From Myxococcales bacterium (GTDB lineage: Bacteria > Myxococcota > Myxococcia > Myxococcales > Myxococcaceae), in the NCBI GenBank assembly GCA_020846875.1, contig JADLDB010000062.1, positions 1 to 64,000 of the forward strand: a stretch of DNA of 64,000 bases, written 5' to 3'. A program made the position numbers and the translations under genes. The notes under the pieces were generated by a model. That model was not told the DNA's origin. It did no database searches and was given only the letters and a program-made list of their open reading frames with translations. Positions 37,801 to 45,642 of the stretch are shown here, piece by piece (the first letter of the stretch is position 1; every line of letters begins with the position of its first letter).

Positions 37801-38270
37801 GCTTCGAGGGCATCTGCCTGCTCAACCACGCCCTGCTGCTCCTCGAGCAACGGGACGTCGAGGCCGGCGGCGAGCTGCTGGAGGAGGCGCTCTCCCTCTT
37901 CCTCGCGGTGGGGGACAAGCGGCACGCGGGGCTGGCGTACGGGGCGCGCGGGGCGCTCCGGGCGTGGGCGAAGCGGCCGGGCGCCGCCGAGGACATCGAC
38001 GCCGCGCACGCCACCCTGGGTGCCGGCGGGGACGTGGCCTTCCGCGCGTCCGTCGACGTCTACGCGGCGCAGCTCGATCTCTCGAAGGCGCTGGCGCTGG
38101 ATCAGCAGGGCAACGAGGCGCTGGCGACGAAGGCGCGGGCCGCCGCCACGGCCCGCATCGACACCGCGGTGGCCGCCGAGCCGGGTGGATCGCGCGCCGA
38201 GCGCTTCGAGCACGTCCGCATGGGCTTGCGGGTGCTCAAGGCCTGGTCCACCCCGCTGGCCGCCGGGTAG
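34842..38270 (+). CDS. Ser/Thr kinase fused to STAND NTPase and TPR repeats
   Basis: The product is 1142 residues from GTG 34842. Kinase domain 5-285: glycine loop LGRGGMGEVF (complete), Lys36, HRDVTPHN with Asp142, DFG 160-162, SPEQ. After a charged linker comes an NB-ARC/STAND-type NTPase: Walker A GPGGVGKS (397-404), Walker B CLVVLDN (468-474), GSR sensor and GMPLAIELAAAQ (about 564-575). A winged-helix-like stretch follows. TPR repeats fill about 830-1070 (ALAYLGSVRKQVG, LANLGAIAMEKG, FSNLATMQQMRG, LTNLGDLERDRG). No membrane segment. The layout is that of an oligomerising sensor in which TPRs bind a trigger and the kinase is the output. The trigger is unknown. Confidence 0.92.
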   Translation: MTRFGKYTLVSLLGRGGMGEVFLARAPGVQRPVVIKRILSTMVPDGEVLRGFLDETRIAARLRHPHIIRIDELGEVEGEWYIRMEYVEGASLSQVMKTAAKAGEYLGLGVCLYVTGCIASALEHAHQARDPEGRPLHVVHRDVTPHNVLLGRSGAVKLIDFGVARAEQRFQFTSPGLVKGKLAYMSPEQADGKKVDGRTDLFALGICLWEILTGRRLFRGETVPETLQRLIALQIAPPSMYRADVPPEVDALVLKALSREPEGRFQRAADFVEAIDTVCDQYELTQGARHLSALIRRLIPEAGHAEGLAPDEEPTAQLEASDARSEVTRHDRRRPPPPQQPDTRETRAPEGSEPDADALTEFRAPVVEEGSLIGRAGELADLHQMLGAGDRLVTLLGPGGVGKSRLAREAARQQAANYSGRVFFADATAARDVEGLCLTVAEALGAALPPGGNPIEGVSALLASRRRCLVVLDNVEHLQNEAGEALSAWLLASRGGRFLVGSRVALEVAEEKTYEVAPLRLDGGDEAESDAATLFLERATQANPRFPGGKWAREAVRELVRRLDGMPLAIELAAAQMADAPLEALREQLHDTSEGSRGSLRGVDEAFAASWDMLSDAERAALAQCTVFAAGFTAEAAVRVLRVPGRQGVHAEGVLQALHKLRSKSLLRISYAATSDSPRYVMYESLRARVMGRLPEEEEKARRRHAEWFLRFGETLGEEAEKGGGVLDVLATERENLVAAWRWWLSQGKEGARNALRVLLALDAFFVVRGPYGGQRTMLDTTLGQLDSPEDRAPGLEARARVLLARGRPAEAAADLDAVLATVSDPATQARALAYLGSVRKQVGSLVEAQVLFERALRDLRKVRDERMQGRVLANLGAIAMEKGRMDDAQDLYSAALELHKKSGDRRFEGVTFSNLATMQQMRGAWKEAEDSLSRALAIHRELGNRRSEGMALTNLGDLERDRGAGARAIALYRRAVLVNQEVGNRRFEGICLLNHALLLLEQRDVEAGGELLEEALSLFLAVGDKRHAGLAYGARGALRAWAKRPGAAEDIDAAHATLGAGGDVAFRASVDVYAAQLDLSKALALDQQGNEALATKARAAATARIDTAVAAEPGGSRAERFEHVRMGLRVLKAWSTPLAAG

Positions 38271-38349
38271 CGGAACTCCGCTGCGTCCCACGGCGTCCCT
38301 GAGTACACTCGCCACCCTCGATTCGAGGTCCCACGAGGGGGAAGCCACC

Positions 38350-41300
38350 ATGAAGCGACACCTGCGCGGCGCCGTCCGCTCCCGCTGGCTGTGGATCGTC
38401 CTCGGCCTTCTTGCCCTGGGCCTGCTGATCGCCTCCACGCAGACGTGCCTGCGCACCGGCTTCGGCTACGGGCTGTGGATCGACGAGTGCCCGGACGGCG
38501 AGGTGCGGCAGACGATTGAGGTCGACTCCTCGGGCCTGTCGCGCCGCGCTTTCCAGAGCATCAGCGTGCGCGTCACCGCGCACTACGCGATCGGCGGCGA
38601 GGAGGCCGTCGGCGTCGAGCCCCTATCCCGCTTCACGCCCACCGTGGCGCTCGTCACCGCGCAGGGCGAGACGCTGCTCACGCCGAAGGAAGGGTGGACG
38701 TCGTCGGGGGGCCCGATGACGGCGGAGGTGGAGCTGCCCAAGGTGAATGACGGCGAGTACACCCTGCGGGCGCGCGCCAGCTCCGCCCTGGGCGACGCGC
38801 AGCTGGACGTGCCGCTGCCCCTCTTCACCCCGGCGCGCATCCACGTCCTCACCGATCGCCCCCTCTACGAGCCGGGCAACACGGTGCGCTTCCGGGCGCT
38901 GGCGCTCAAGGCCGACGACCTGAGCCCGCTGGAGGAGCGGCCCGGCACCTGGCGGGTGGTGGATCCCTCCGGCACGGTGCTGCTCGAAGAGAAGGCGCCC
39001 AGCGGCAAGTGGGGCGTGGTGTCCGGCAGCTTCCCGCTCGATCTCGGCGCCCAGTCCGGCGCGTGGATCGTCTCCTGGAGCAGCGGCAGCGACAGCCAGT
39101 CGCGCACCTTCGACGTGCGGCCCTTCACCCTGCCCCGCTTCCGGGTAGAGGCGGCGGCGGCGAAGCCCTGGTACCGGCGCGGTGAGCGGCCGGTGGTGAA
39201 GGGGACGGTGAAGTACGCCTCGGGCGCGCCGGTGGCGAAGGCGAAGGTGCAGGCCCGCTGGGGCGCCTCGGGGGAGTGGCCGCCGCCGGCCAACTGGGCC
39301 GACGGTACCGCGCTGCCGAAGCAGGCCACCACCACCGCCGAGGGCACCTTCACCCTCGAGCTGCCCCAGGTGCCGCAGGATCTCCAGGGCCAGGCCACGC
39401 TGATCGCCAACCTGGAGGCCATCGACGCGGCGGGCGATCGCGTGGAGGGCAGCGTCTCGGTGCTGCTGTCGCGGGACGACATCGCCGTCACCGCCGTCAC
39501 CGAGCTGGCCGACGGCCTGGTGGAAGGCTTCAACAACAAGGTCTTCGTGCGCGCCACCACGCCCGACGGGCAGGTGCTGAGCGGCGTGGTGCTGAACGTG
39601 AAGCGCCTGTGGGAGGCCTCGGACAAGGGCTCCGACGCGGAGGTGGACGAGGACGGCGTGGCCGGCCTGCAGCTCGATCCTGGCCCGCCGGTGAACGTGG
39701 TCATCCCCGCCATGCCCTTCCGCCCGCCGCCCCCCACCCCGCCGGTGCGACGGCAGGGCCTCGAGGAGCTGCTCGACCTCGACGAAGACGGCGACGTCTC
39801 CCTCGCGGATCGCCTCACGTTCGATCGCGCGCAGGCGCGGGTGGGTGAGTGCGCCCGCTACGTCGGCGACGCTTCGGCCACCTCCGTCGCCGGCCTGCTG
39901 GTGCGCGCCTCCGGGGCCGTCTCCGAGGTGTCGACCCAGGGCGGGCGGCTGGGGAGCTGCCTTGGGCGAGCGCTCAAGGGCCTGCGCTTCGAGCCCGGCC
40001 GGGAGCGCTTCTTCCAGGCCTATTACGTGTTCGACGACGGCGAGCTCCCGCGCTTCGAGCTCGAGGTGCAGGGCGTACCGGTGGTGCCGCCTTCCCTTCA
40101 GGAGCGCCTCGCCGACGCGATGCTGGACGCCCGCGACTGCCTGCCGGCCAACGTCCGCAGCGGTCAGTTCCCCCGCCTGCTGCAGTGGAAGGTGGGGCCC
40201 GATCGCAAGCGCGTCGACCTGAGCTGGGTGCCGATCAAAGGTGACGCCTTCTCGGAAGGCGCGCTGGGCTGCGTGCAGAGCCGGGTGAAGGGCCTGGCCC
40301 TGCCGGTGGAAGGCGACGAGGAAGACCTGCCCGGCCAGGCGATCGGCGCCGCCTTCGTACAGGTGATCGCCCCCGAGAGGTACGAGTCGCTCCGCCCGCA
40401 GGACACGGTGATGGTCGGCTACGAGCTGCAGGTGACGGCGAAGAAGAAGGGCGAGGTGCTGGGCCGCACCACCCTGCGCCTCAACCCGGGCGCGGTGCCG
40501 CAGATCCGCCTCCGGGCAAAGAGCCAACTGCTACGCCCAGGCGAGGCCGTCACCGTGGAGCTGCTCCGCGGCCCCGACTTCACCGGCGAGCTGCCCGAGA
40601 AGCTGTACCTGCGCCACGCCTACCAGGCCGTGGAGGCGAAGCTGGACGAGAAGACGCGCAGCGCCCAGTTCCAGGTGCCCGCCGACTGGCAGGGCTGGGC
40701 CGGCGTCGAGTGGGGCGGCGGCCAGGTGCTCTTCTTCGTGCAACCCCAGGCGCCGCTCAGCGTGGCGGTGACGCCGGAAAAGGAGCGCTACGCCCCCGGC
40801 CAGGTGGCGCAACTGGACGTGCGCACCGCCGAGGGAGGCAGGGGCGCGCCGGCGGGCGTGGGGCTGTTCGGCGTGGACGACAGCCTCTCGCAGTTGGTGT
40901 CCTTGCCCGGCGCGGACGAGCTGGCTTCCGTCCGGCCGCAGGCCACCGGCGCGGCCGCCTTCGGCTCGCTGGACGCGCAGGCCCTGTCGCTGGGGCGCAT
41001 CCGCGGCGCCAACGCCGCCGCCGCCACGCTGATCCGCGTGTCCTCCCTGCCGCCGCCGCCCGCCGTCGAAGCCTCGGTGGCGGTGCACGGCGCGACCAGC
41101 TTCGATCCCAACGAGACGCTGGTGGATCGCTTCTACGCGGTGCTGGGCGAGCTCTACGCCCAGGAGCGCGCGTGGGAAGCCAGCGCCCCCGCCAGCGAGA
41201 AGCTGACGCCCCCGGTGATGGCGCGGCTGTGGAGCCAGGCGCTCGACGCGGTGGAGGCGAAGAAGGAGTCGGCGCGTGACGCCTTCGGGCGGAAGCTGCG

Positions 41301-41424
41301 GCTGCACCAACTGCCGGGCGACCTGCTGGCGCTCACCGATCCCCGCAGCGTGGTGGTCAACGGCACGCGGCTCCCCGAGGACGTGCAGAACTGGCCCCAG
41401 TGGGTCGCGAAGGAGAAGCCATGA
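38350..41424 (+). CDS. Alpha-2-macroglobulin-like protein, MG-domain half, with two AgmX-like insertions
   Basis: The product is 1024 residues from ATG 38350 (GGGGGA site upstream). One N-terminal membrane segment (WLWIVLGLLALGLLIAS) is followed by macroglobulin domains: IHVLTDRPLYEPGNTVRFRA is the diagnostic MG2 stretch, and PRFRVEAAAAKPWYRRGERP the MG3 stretch. At about 495-560 and 587-655 lie two segments with paired cysteines and the pattern of AgmX/PglI C-terminal domains (GAVSEVSTQGGRLGSCL; KVGPDRKRVDLSW, GALGCVQSRVKGL). Further MG domains follow (QPQAPLSVAVTPEKERYAPGQ). The next gene overlaps by four bases and supplies the A2M half, so the system is split over two genes. Confidence 0.85.
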   Translation: MKRHLRGAVRSRWLWIVLGLLALGLLIASTQTCLRTGFGYGLWIDECPDGEVRQTIEVDSSGLSRRAFQSISVRVTAHYAIGGEEAVGVEPLSRFTPTVALVTAQGETLLTPKEGWTSSGGPMTAEVELPKVNDGEYTLRARASSALGDAQLDVPLPLFTPARIHVLTDRPLYEPGNTVRFRALALKADDLSPLEERPGTWRVVDPSGTVLLEEKAPSGKWGVVSGSFPLDLGAQSGAWIVSWSSGSDSQSRTFDVRPFTLPRFRVEAAAAKPWYRRGERPVVKGTVKYASGAPVAKAKVQARWGASGEWPPPANWADGTALPKQATTTAEGTFTLELPQVPQDLQGQATLIANLEAIDAAGDRVEGSVSVLLSRDDIAVTAVTELADGLVEGFNNKVFVRATTPDGQVLSGVVLNVKRLWEASDKGSDAEVDEDGVAGLQLDPGPPVNVVIPAMPFRPPPPTPPVRRQGLEELLDLDEDGDVSLADRLTFDRAQARVGECARYVGDASATSVAGLLVRASGAVSEVSTQGGRLGSCLGRALKGLRFEPGRERFFQAYYVFDDGELPRFELEVQGVPVVPPSLQERLADAMLDARDCLPANVRSGQFPRLLQWKVGPDRKRVDLSWVPIKGDAFSEGALGCVQSRVKGLALPVEGDEEDLPGQAIGAAFVQVIAPERYESLRPQDTVMVGYELQVTAKKKGEVLGRTTLRLNPGAVPQIRLRAKSQLLRPGEAVTVELLRGPDFTGELPEKLYLRHAYQAVEAKLDEKTRSAQFQVPADWQGWAGVEWGGGQVLFFVQPQAPLSVAVTPEKERYAPGQVAQLDVRTAEGGRGAPAGVGLFGVDDSLSQLVSLPGADELASVRPQATGAAAFGSLDAQALSLGRIRGANAAAATLIRVSSLPPPPAVEASVAVHGATSFDPNETLVDRFYAVLGELYAQERAWEASAPASEKLTPPVMARLWSQALDAVEAKKESARDAFGRKLRLHQLPGDLLALTDPRSVVVNGTRLPEDVQNWPQWVAKEKP

Positions 41425-43823
41425 AGAAGGCTCTGGTGTTGACGCTGACGGCCGGGGCCATCCTCGGCTGCTTCTTCGGCTCGCTGGTGCTGGGCAGCGC
41501 GCGCAGCCTGCTCGGCATGAGCGCCGACGCGCTGGCGGGCGAGAGCGCCGGCGCGAACGAGCAGGCGCCCCGGGCCAGGCTGGTGATGCCGGGCGCTCCG
41601 CCTCCCCTCCTCGCGCCCGAGCCGGAGAAGTCCGAGGAAGGGCGGATGGGGGCGAAGGACAAGCAGAAGAAGGTCATGAAGACCTTCGGCATCGGCGACC
41701 TCGGCACCAGCGGCGGAGGCGGTGGCTACGGCCTGAGGAAGGGCGGACTGGACGCGAACGCGGCCCCTCCCGCGGAAGCGCCCACCGACGGGGCGGAAGG
41801 GGGCGAGTCGGCCGCCGCGGCTGCCCCCACCCGCGCCTGGTTCCCCGAGACGTTCCTCTTCGAGCCCCTCATCGTCACCGACGCGGAAGGCAAGGCCAGC
41901 GTACCGGTGAAGGTGCCCGATCGCCTCACTACCTGGCGGGTGCTGGCGCTGGCCCACTCGCGCGCCGGAGGCCAGGCCGGCACGGTGGCCAGCTTCCTCG
42001 GCACCCTCCCCACCTACGTCGAGCCGGTGACGCCGCCCACGCTGTACACCGGCGACGTGGTGAAGCTGCCGGTGCAGGTGGTGAACACCACCGACGCGGC
42101 GCTCACCAGCGCACTCACCCTCGAGGCCACCAACGCCACGCTGTCCTCCGCGGGCGGCACGGTGAAGGTGCCCGGCTTCGGCAGCGCGGTGCAGTACGTC
42201 ACCCTCACCACCCAGAGGCCCGGACCGGTGGCCCTGCGCGCGGGCCTCGGCGGCACCGACGCGGTGGAGAAGAAGATCGACGTGCAGCCGGCTGGGCAGC
42301 GGCAGACGCTGTCGAAGGGCGGCACCCTGGCGGCGCCGCGCACCTTCACCCTCGAAGGCCCGTCCGACGCGCTGCCCGGCACCGAGTCCGTGCGCCTGCG
42401 GGTGTACCCCGGGGCCCTGGGGCTGGTGCGAGCCGAGCTGTCCGCCGCGCCCGGCCGCGGTGGCGTGGCCGAGGACGGCTACCTCCTGCAGTTGTTGGGG
42501 GAGGCGCCGGCGCTGCTCAAGAAGCTGGGCGCAGAGCCGGCGAAGGACACCATTCGCGAGCTGAGCGTGCTGGCCACGCAGCGGGTGATGCGCTACGCGC
42601 GCAACCCCTCGGTGGACACAGCGACGCTGCTGGCCGAAGCCGCGCTCGCCCACCCGGACAACCCGGTGTTGGCGCGGTTGGGCGAGCGCCTCGCGCAGCA
42701 GGTGGCCAGCGCCCAGCGGGGCGACGGCACCTGCGAGGGCGCCACCGGGTGGACGCTGCAGCGGCTGCTGGTGATGACGTCGGACTGCGTGCGGACGGCG
42801 AGGGCCTCCACCGCCACGCCCGCCGCGAAGCAGCGCGCCACCCTTATGACGCTCAAGGCCTCGGGCGCCTTCGAGCGCAACGTGGGCCGGGTGAGCGACG
42901 GCTACACCGCGGCGGCCATCCTCGCGTCGGGGGCCGTGTCCGGCACGGTGGCGGAAGGGCTCAAGAAGCTGATCCTCGACGCGCTGGTGACAGCCGACGA
43001 CGGCGCGAAGCACCTCGAGGTGGAGCCGGGCGTGGTGCGCGCCGACGGGGCCGCGCCTTCCACCTACGAGGCGACGGCGCTGGCCATCCTCGCGCTCTCT
43101 GGCGATCCGCAGGCGCCGCTGGCGGATCTCGGCACCTGGCTCCTGTCCGGCTACTCCGCGCTGTGGGGCTGGGGCGACGGGCGGGCCAACCTGGTGTGCC
43201 TGCGCGCCGCGGTGCAGCTCTTCAAGGATCCTGTGCCCGCCGGGGTGAAGGTGACCCTCGCCCGCGACGGCGAGGCGCTGGCGACGGGCGAGCTGTCCGC
43301 GGCCGCGCTCACCGACGTGCTGACGCTGGACGCCGACGCGACCGGCAGCGGCGGCAAGCACGAGTGGACGGTGACGGCCGAGCCACCCGTGCCGGGCCTG
43401 GGCTACGCGCTGTCCCTGGTGGCCTTCACCCCCTGGAAGGACGGGCCGGCCGGCGGCGTCCAGCTGACCACCAAGGTGCCGGCGGGCCTCACCGTGGGCC
43501 ACGCGGCGGACCTGGAGATCACCGCCGCGGTGCCGGCCGATCTCTCCACCGTCATCGAGCTCTCGCTGCCCGCCGGCGTGCAGGTGGACTCGCCGGCGCT
43601 GGACGCCCTCGTCGCCGCCGCGCAGTTGTCGCGCTACGAGCGGGAAGACGGGCGCCTCACCCTCTACGTGCCGCCCATGCCCGCCGGGGCCGTCTTCCAG
43701 ACCACCCTCAAGGTGGTGCCGACGCTGGCCGGCACGCTGCACGCCGCGCCGTCCACGGTGATGCCGGAAGGCCGGCCTGGGCTGGCCAGGGCGTTCGCGC
43801 CGACCACGTGGGTCGTCAAGTAG
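41421..43823 (+). CDS. Alpha-2-macroglobulin-like protein, A2M/TED half, no thioester motif
   Basis: The product is 800 residues from ATG 41421. It has an N-terminal signal-anchor (VLTLTAGAILGCFFGSLVLG), then a Gly/Ala-rich bait-like linker to about 135. The A2M signature follows (AWFPETFLFEPLIVTDAEGKA, PDRLTTWRVLALAHS). A helical region from about 350 to 610 corresponds to the thioester-containing domain, but the CxEQ thioester is absent. A receptor-binding-like beta domain closes the protein (GLTVGHAADLEITAAVPADL). Bacterial A2Ms trap foreign proteases; without the thioester trapping would be non-covalent, as in thioester-less MagD-type homologues. It is coupled to the previous gene by an ATGA overlap. 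Confidence 0.85.
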   Translation: MKKALVLTLTAGAILGCFFGSLVLGSARSLLGMSADALAGESAGANEQAPRARLVMPGAPPPLLAPEPEKSEEGRMGAKDKQKKVMKTFGIGDLGTSGGGGGYGLRKGGLDANAAPPAEAPTDGAEGGESAAAAAPTRAWFPETFLFEPLIVTDAEGKASVPVKVPDRLTTWRVLALAHSRAGGQAGTVASFLGTLPTYVEPVTPPTLYTGDVVKLPVQVVNTTDAALTSALTLEATNATLSSAGGTVKVPGFGSAVQYVTLTTQRPGPVALRAGLGGTDAVEKKIDVQPAGQRQTLSKGGTLAAPRTFTLEGPSDALPGTESVRLRVYPGALGLVRAELSAAPGRGGVAEDGYLLQLLGEAPALLKKLGAEPAKDTIRELSVLATQRVMRYARNPSVDTATLLAEAALAHPDNPVLARLGERLAQQVASAQRGDGTCEGATGWTLQRLLVMTSDCVRTARASTATPAAKQRATLMTLKASGAFERNVGRVSDGYTAAAILASGAVSGTVAEGLKKLILDALVTADDGAKHLEVEPGVVRADGAAPSTYEATALAILALSGDPQAPLADLGTWLLSGYSALWGWGDGRANLVCLRAAVQLFKDPVPAGVKVTLARDGEALATGELSAAALTDVLTLDADATGSGGKHEWTVTAEPPVPGLGYALSLVAFTPWKDGPAGGVQLTTKVPAGLTVGHAADLEITAAVPADLSTVIELSLPAGVQVDSPALDALVAAAQLSRYEREDGRLTLYVPPMPAGAVFQTTLKVVPTLAGTLHAAPSTVMPEGRPGLARAFAPTTWVVK

Positions 43824-43830
43824 GGCTTCC

Positions 43831-43848
43831 CCTCACCCTCCGGTGGGG
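43831..43848. terminator. Hairpin between convergent genes, possible terminator
   Basis: CCTCACC-CTCC-GGTGGGG forms a seven-pair stem (one G-T pair) with a four-base loop, in the 27 bases between the convergent A2M and AAA ATPase genes. There is no T tract on either strand, so termination is plausible but not shown. Confidence 0.35.
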
Positions 43849-43850
43849 CC

Positions 43851-45593
43851 TCAGCGCTCCTCGAGGAGCACCTTGAGCTCCTTCACCCGCCGGGTGACGT
43901 AGTCGCGCTCCAGCTTCTGGAAGGTCTCGGGGAGGAGCGCGCGGCTGGTGCACTCCTGCACCGCCACCAGGTTCTGCAACTCGAGCTCGAGCGGGTAGCT
44001 GGGCGGCACGAAGTCCTTCACCACCGCCTCCACGTCGGCCAGCGCCACCTCTTCGCGCCCCTCCGTCACCGCGCGGAACTTGGCCCGCACCAGGATCGCC
44101 TCGATGTCCGCGCCCGAGTAGGCGTGGCCGTTGGCCGCCAGCTTCGAGAAGCTGGGCACGTCCACCTTCACCTTCGTCTTCTTCTGCATCGCCTGGAACA
44201 ACTCGTCCTTCTCGGCTTCCGTCTGCGGGTAGAAGAGCGCCAGGTGCTCCTCGGCGCGGCCCTGCCGCTTCAGGTCGATGGGCAGCAGATCCGGCCGGCA
44301 GGTGAGCAGGAACCAGACGATCTTCCCGCGGAAGTGGGTGTTGCCCATGAAGCTGGCGATGGCCGCGAAGATGCGGCTGGAGGTGCCCGAGTCCCCGCCC
44401 GCGTCGCGATCGCCGAGGAAGGCGTCGGCCTCGTCGATCATCACCGCCACCGGCCACAGCGCCTTCAAGAGGTTGAAGATCTTCTCCAGGTTCGCCTCGG
44501 TGACGCCCTGCCACTGGCTGCGGAAGTTGAGGAACTTCACGCAGGGAATGCCGATCTCCCCCGCGAAGCAGGTGACGAGGAAGGTCTTCCCGGTGCCCAC
44601 CGGCCCCGACACCAGGTAGCCCATGGGCATCACCTCGATGCGGCCCTTCTTCAGCGCCGCCGAGGCGTCGCGCAGCATCTTCTTGGCCTTGCCGTGGCCG
44701 GCGACGACGTCCAGGGTGTACTCGGGCTCGATGAACTCCAGCAGCCCGTGGCACTCGGCCTGGATGATTTCCTTCTTCTTGTCCTTGAGCGTCTCGGGGG
44801 TGATCCGGTGCCCCGACTCCAGGGCCTCGGTCAGCAGGCGGTCCAGGTTGATGCGCGAGAGGCCGGCGGTGATCTTCGCCAGCGCGGGCAGCGCCACCTC
44901 GGACACGCTCTGCAGCTTCTTCCCTTCCAGCTTCCACTTCACGAACTCCAGCCGCTCCTCCTCGGTGGGCAGCGCCAGCTCGATGTTGGCCACGTAGGGG
45001 TTGCGCGAGAGGCGCGGGGAGAGATCTGCCAGGTTCTCGGCGATGAGCACGATGGACAGGTCGCCCGAGAGGAGCTGGGGATCGCAGGCCCACTTCACCA
45101 GGGTGGCCAGCACGAAGCGGTCCTCGGCGGCCAGGTGGCCCATGTCGCCGGCAGGGGCGATCGTCTCGGCGAAGTCGATCACCAGCGCCAGCGACTTGCC
45201 GTCGGACAGCCGCATGCGCAGGTAGTTCTCGAGGATCTGCAGCGCGCGGCCGGGATCGCGCGGCATCACCTTGGCGTAGTCGGTGCCGTACATCGAGTCG
45301 TAGGCGGCCAGGGTGCGCGAGAGATCCTGCTGGGTCTCGGGCACCGCGGCGCGGATACCGGAGCTGCGATCGTAGAAGACGACGTGATCGCGCCCGCCGA
45401 ACAGCTCGTCGGCGAAGAACTGCTTCAGGTTGCCGAAGTCGCGCCCGCCGTCCTCGCGGGTAAGCGGCTGCAGATCGCGCACCGCACCGTAGGCGATGAA
45501 GGTGCTGACGGTGCGGGTGTAGTAGCGCTGGGCGAGCTTCTGGGCCCACGGGGGCAGCCCCGCGAGCGGATCGTTGGTCTTCTTCCTGGCCAT
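43851..45593 (-). CDS. AAA-family ATPase (Ycf46-like)
   Basis: The product is 580 residues. The N-terminal half resembles a degenerate ATPase module (STFIAYGAVRD, Walker B-like LALVIDFAET at 136-143, no P-loop). The C-terminal half is a complete AAA domain: Walker A GPVGTGKT (330-337), Walker B VAVMIDEAD (383-390), LLTCRPDLLPIDLKRQGRAEEH with sensor and Arg-finger region, and a helical lid (YSGADIEAILVRAK). This two-module layout matches Ycf46-type ATPases. No protease or membrane domain, so it probably remodels a protein partner. It follows the kinase gene at 45643 after a 49-base gap and may share its transcript. Confidence 0.85.
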   Translation of the reverse strand: MARKKTNDPLAGLPPWAQKLAQRYYTRTVSTFIAYGAVRDLQPLTREDGGRDFGNLKQFFADELFGGRDHVVFYDRSSGIRAAVPETQQDLSRTLAAYDSMYGTDYAKVMPRDPGRALQILENYLRMRLSDGKSLALVIDFAETIAPAGDMGHLAAEDRFVLATLVKWACDPQLLSGDLSIVLIAENLADLSPRLSRNPYVANIELALPTEEERLEFVKWKLEGKKLQSVSEVALPALAKITAGLSRINLDRLLTEALESGHRITPETLKDKKKEIIQAECHGLLEFIEPEYTLDVVAGHGKAKKMLRDASAALKKGRIEVMPMGYLVSGPVGTGKTFLVTCFAGEIGIPCVKFLNFRSQWQGVTEANLEKIFNLLKALWPVAVMIDEADAFLGDRDAGGDSGTSSRIFAAIASFMGNTHFRGKIVWFLLTCRPDLLPIDLKRQGRAEEHLALFYPQTEAEKDELFQAMQKKTKVKVDVPSFSKLAANGHAYSGADIEAILVRAKFRAVTEGREEVALADVEAVVKDFVPPSYPLELELQNLVAVQECTSRALLPETFQKLERDYVTRRVKELKVLLEER

Positions 45594-45642
45594 ATTTCCC
45601 CACTGGCGGCGTTGGCGGGCACGGTGCGCCCGCGGCCGCGTC

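Noticed and set aside
34959-38456. Open reading frame of 1165 codons opposite the STAND kinase gene
   Set aside because: Composition is that of antisense shadow (His/Gly/Ala/Leu runs); the plus strand encodes recognisable kinase, P-loop and TPR motifs.
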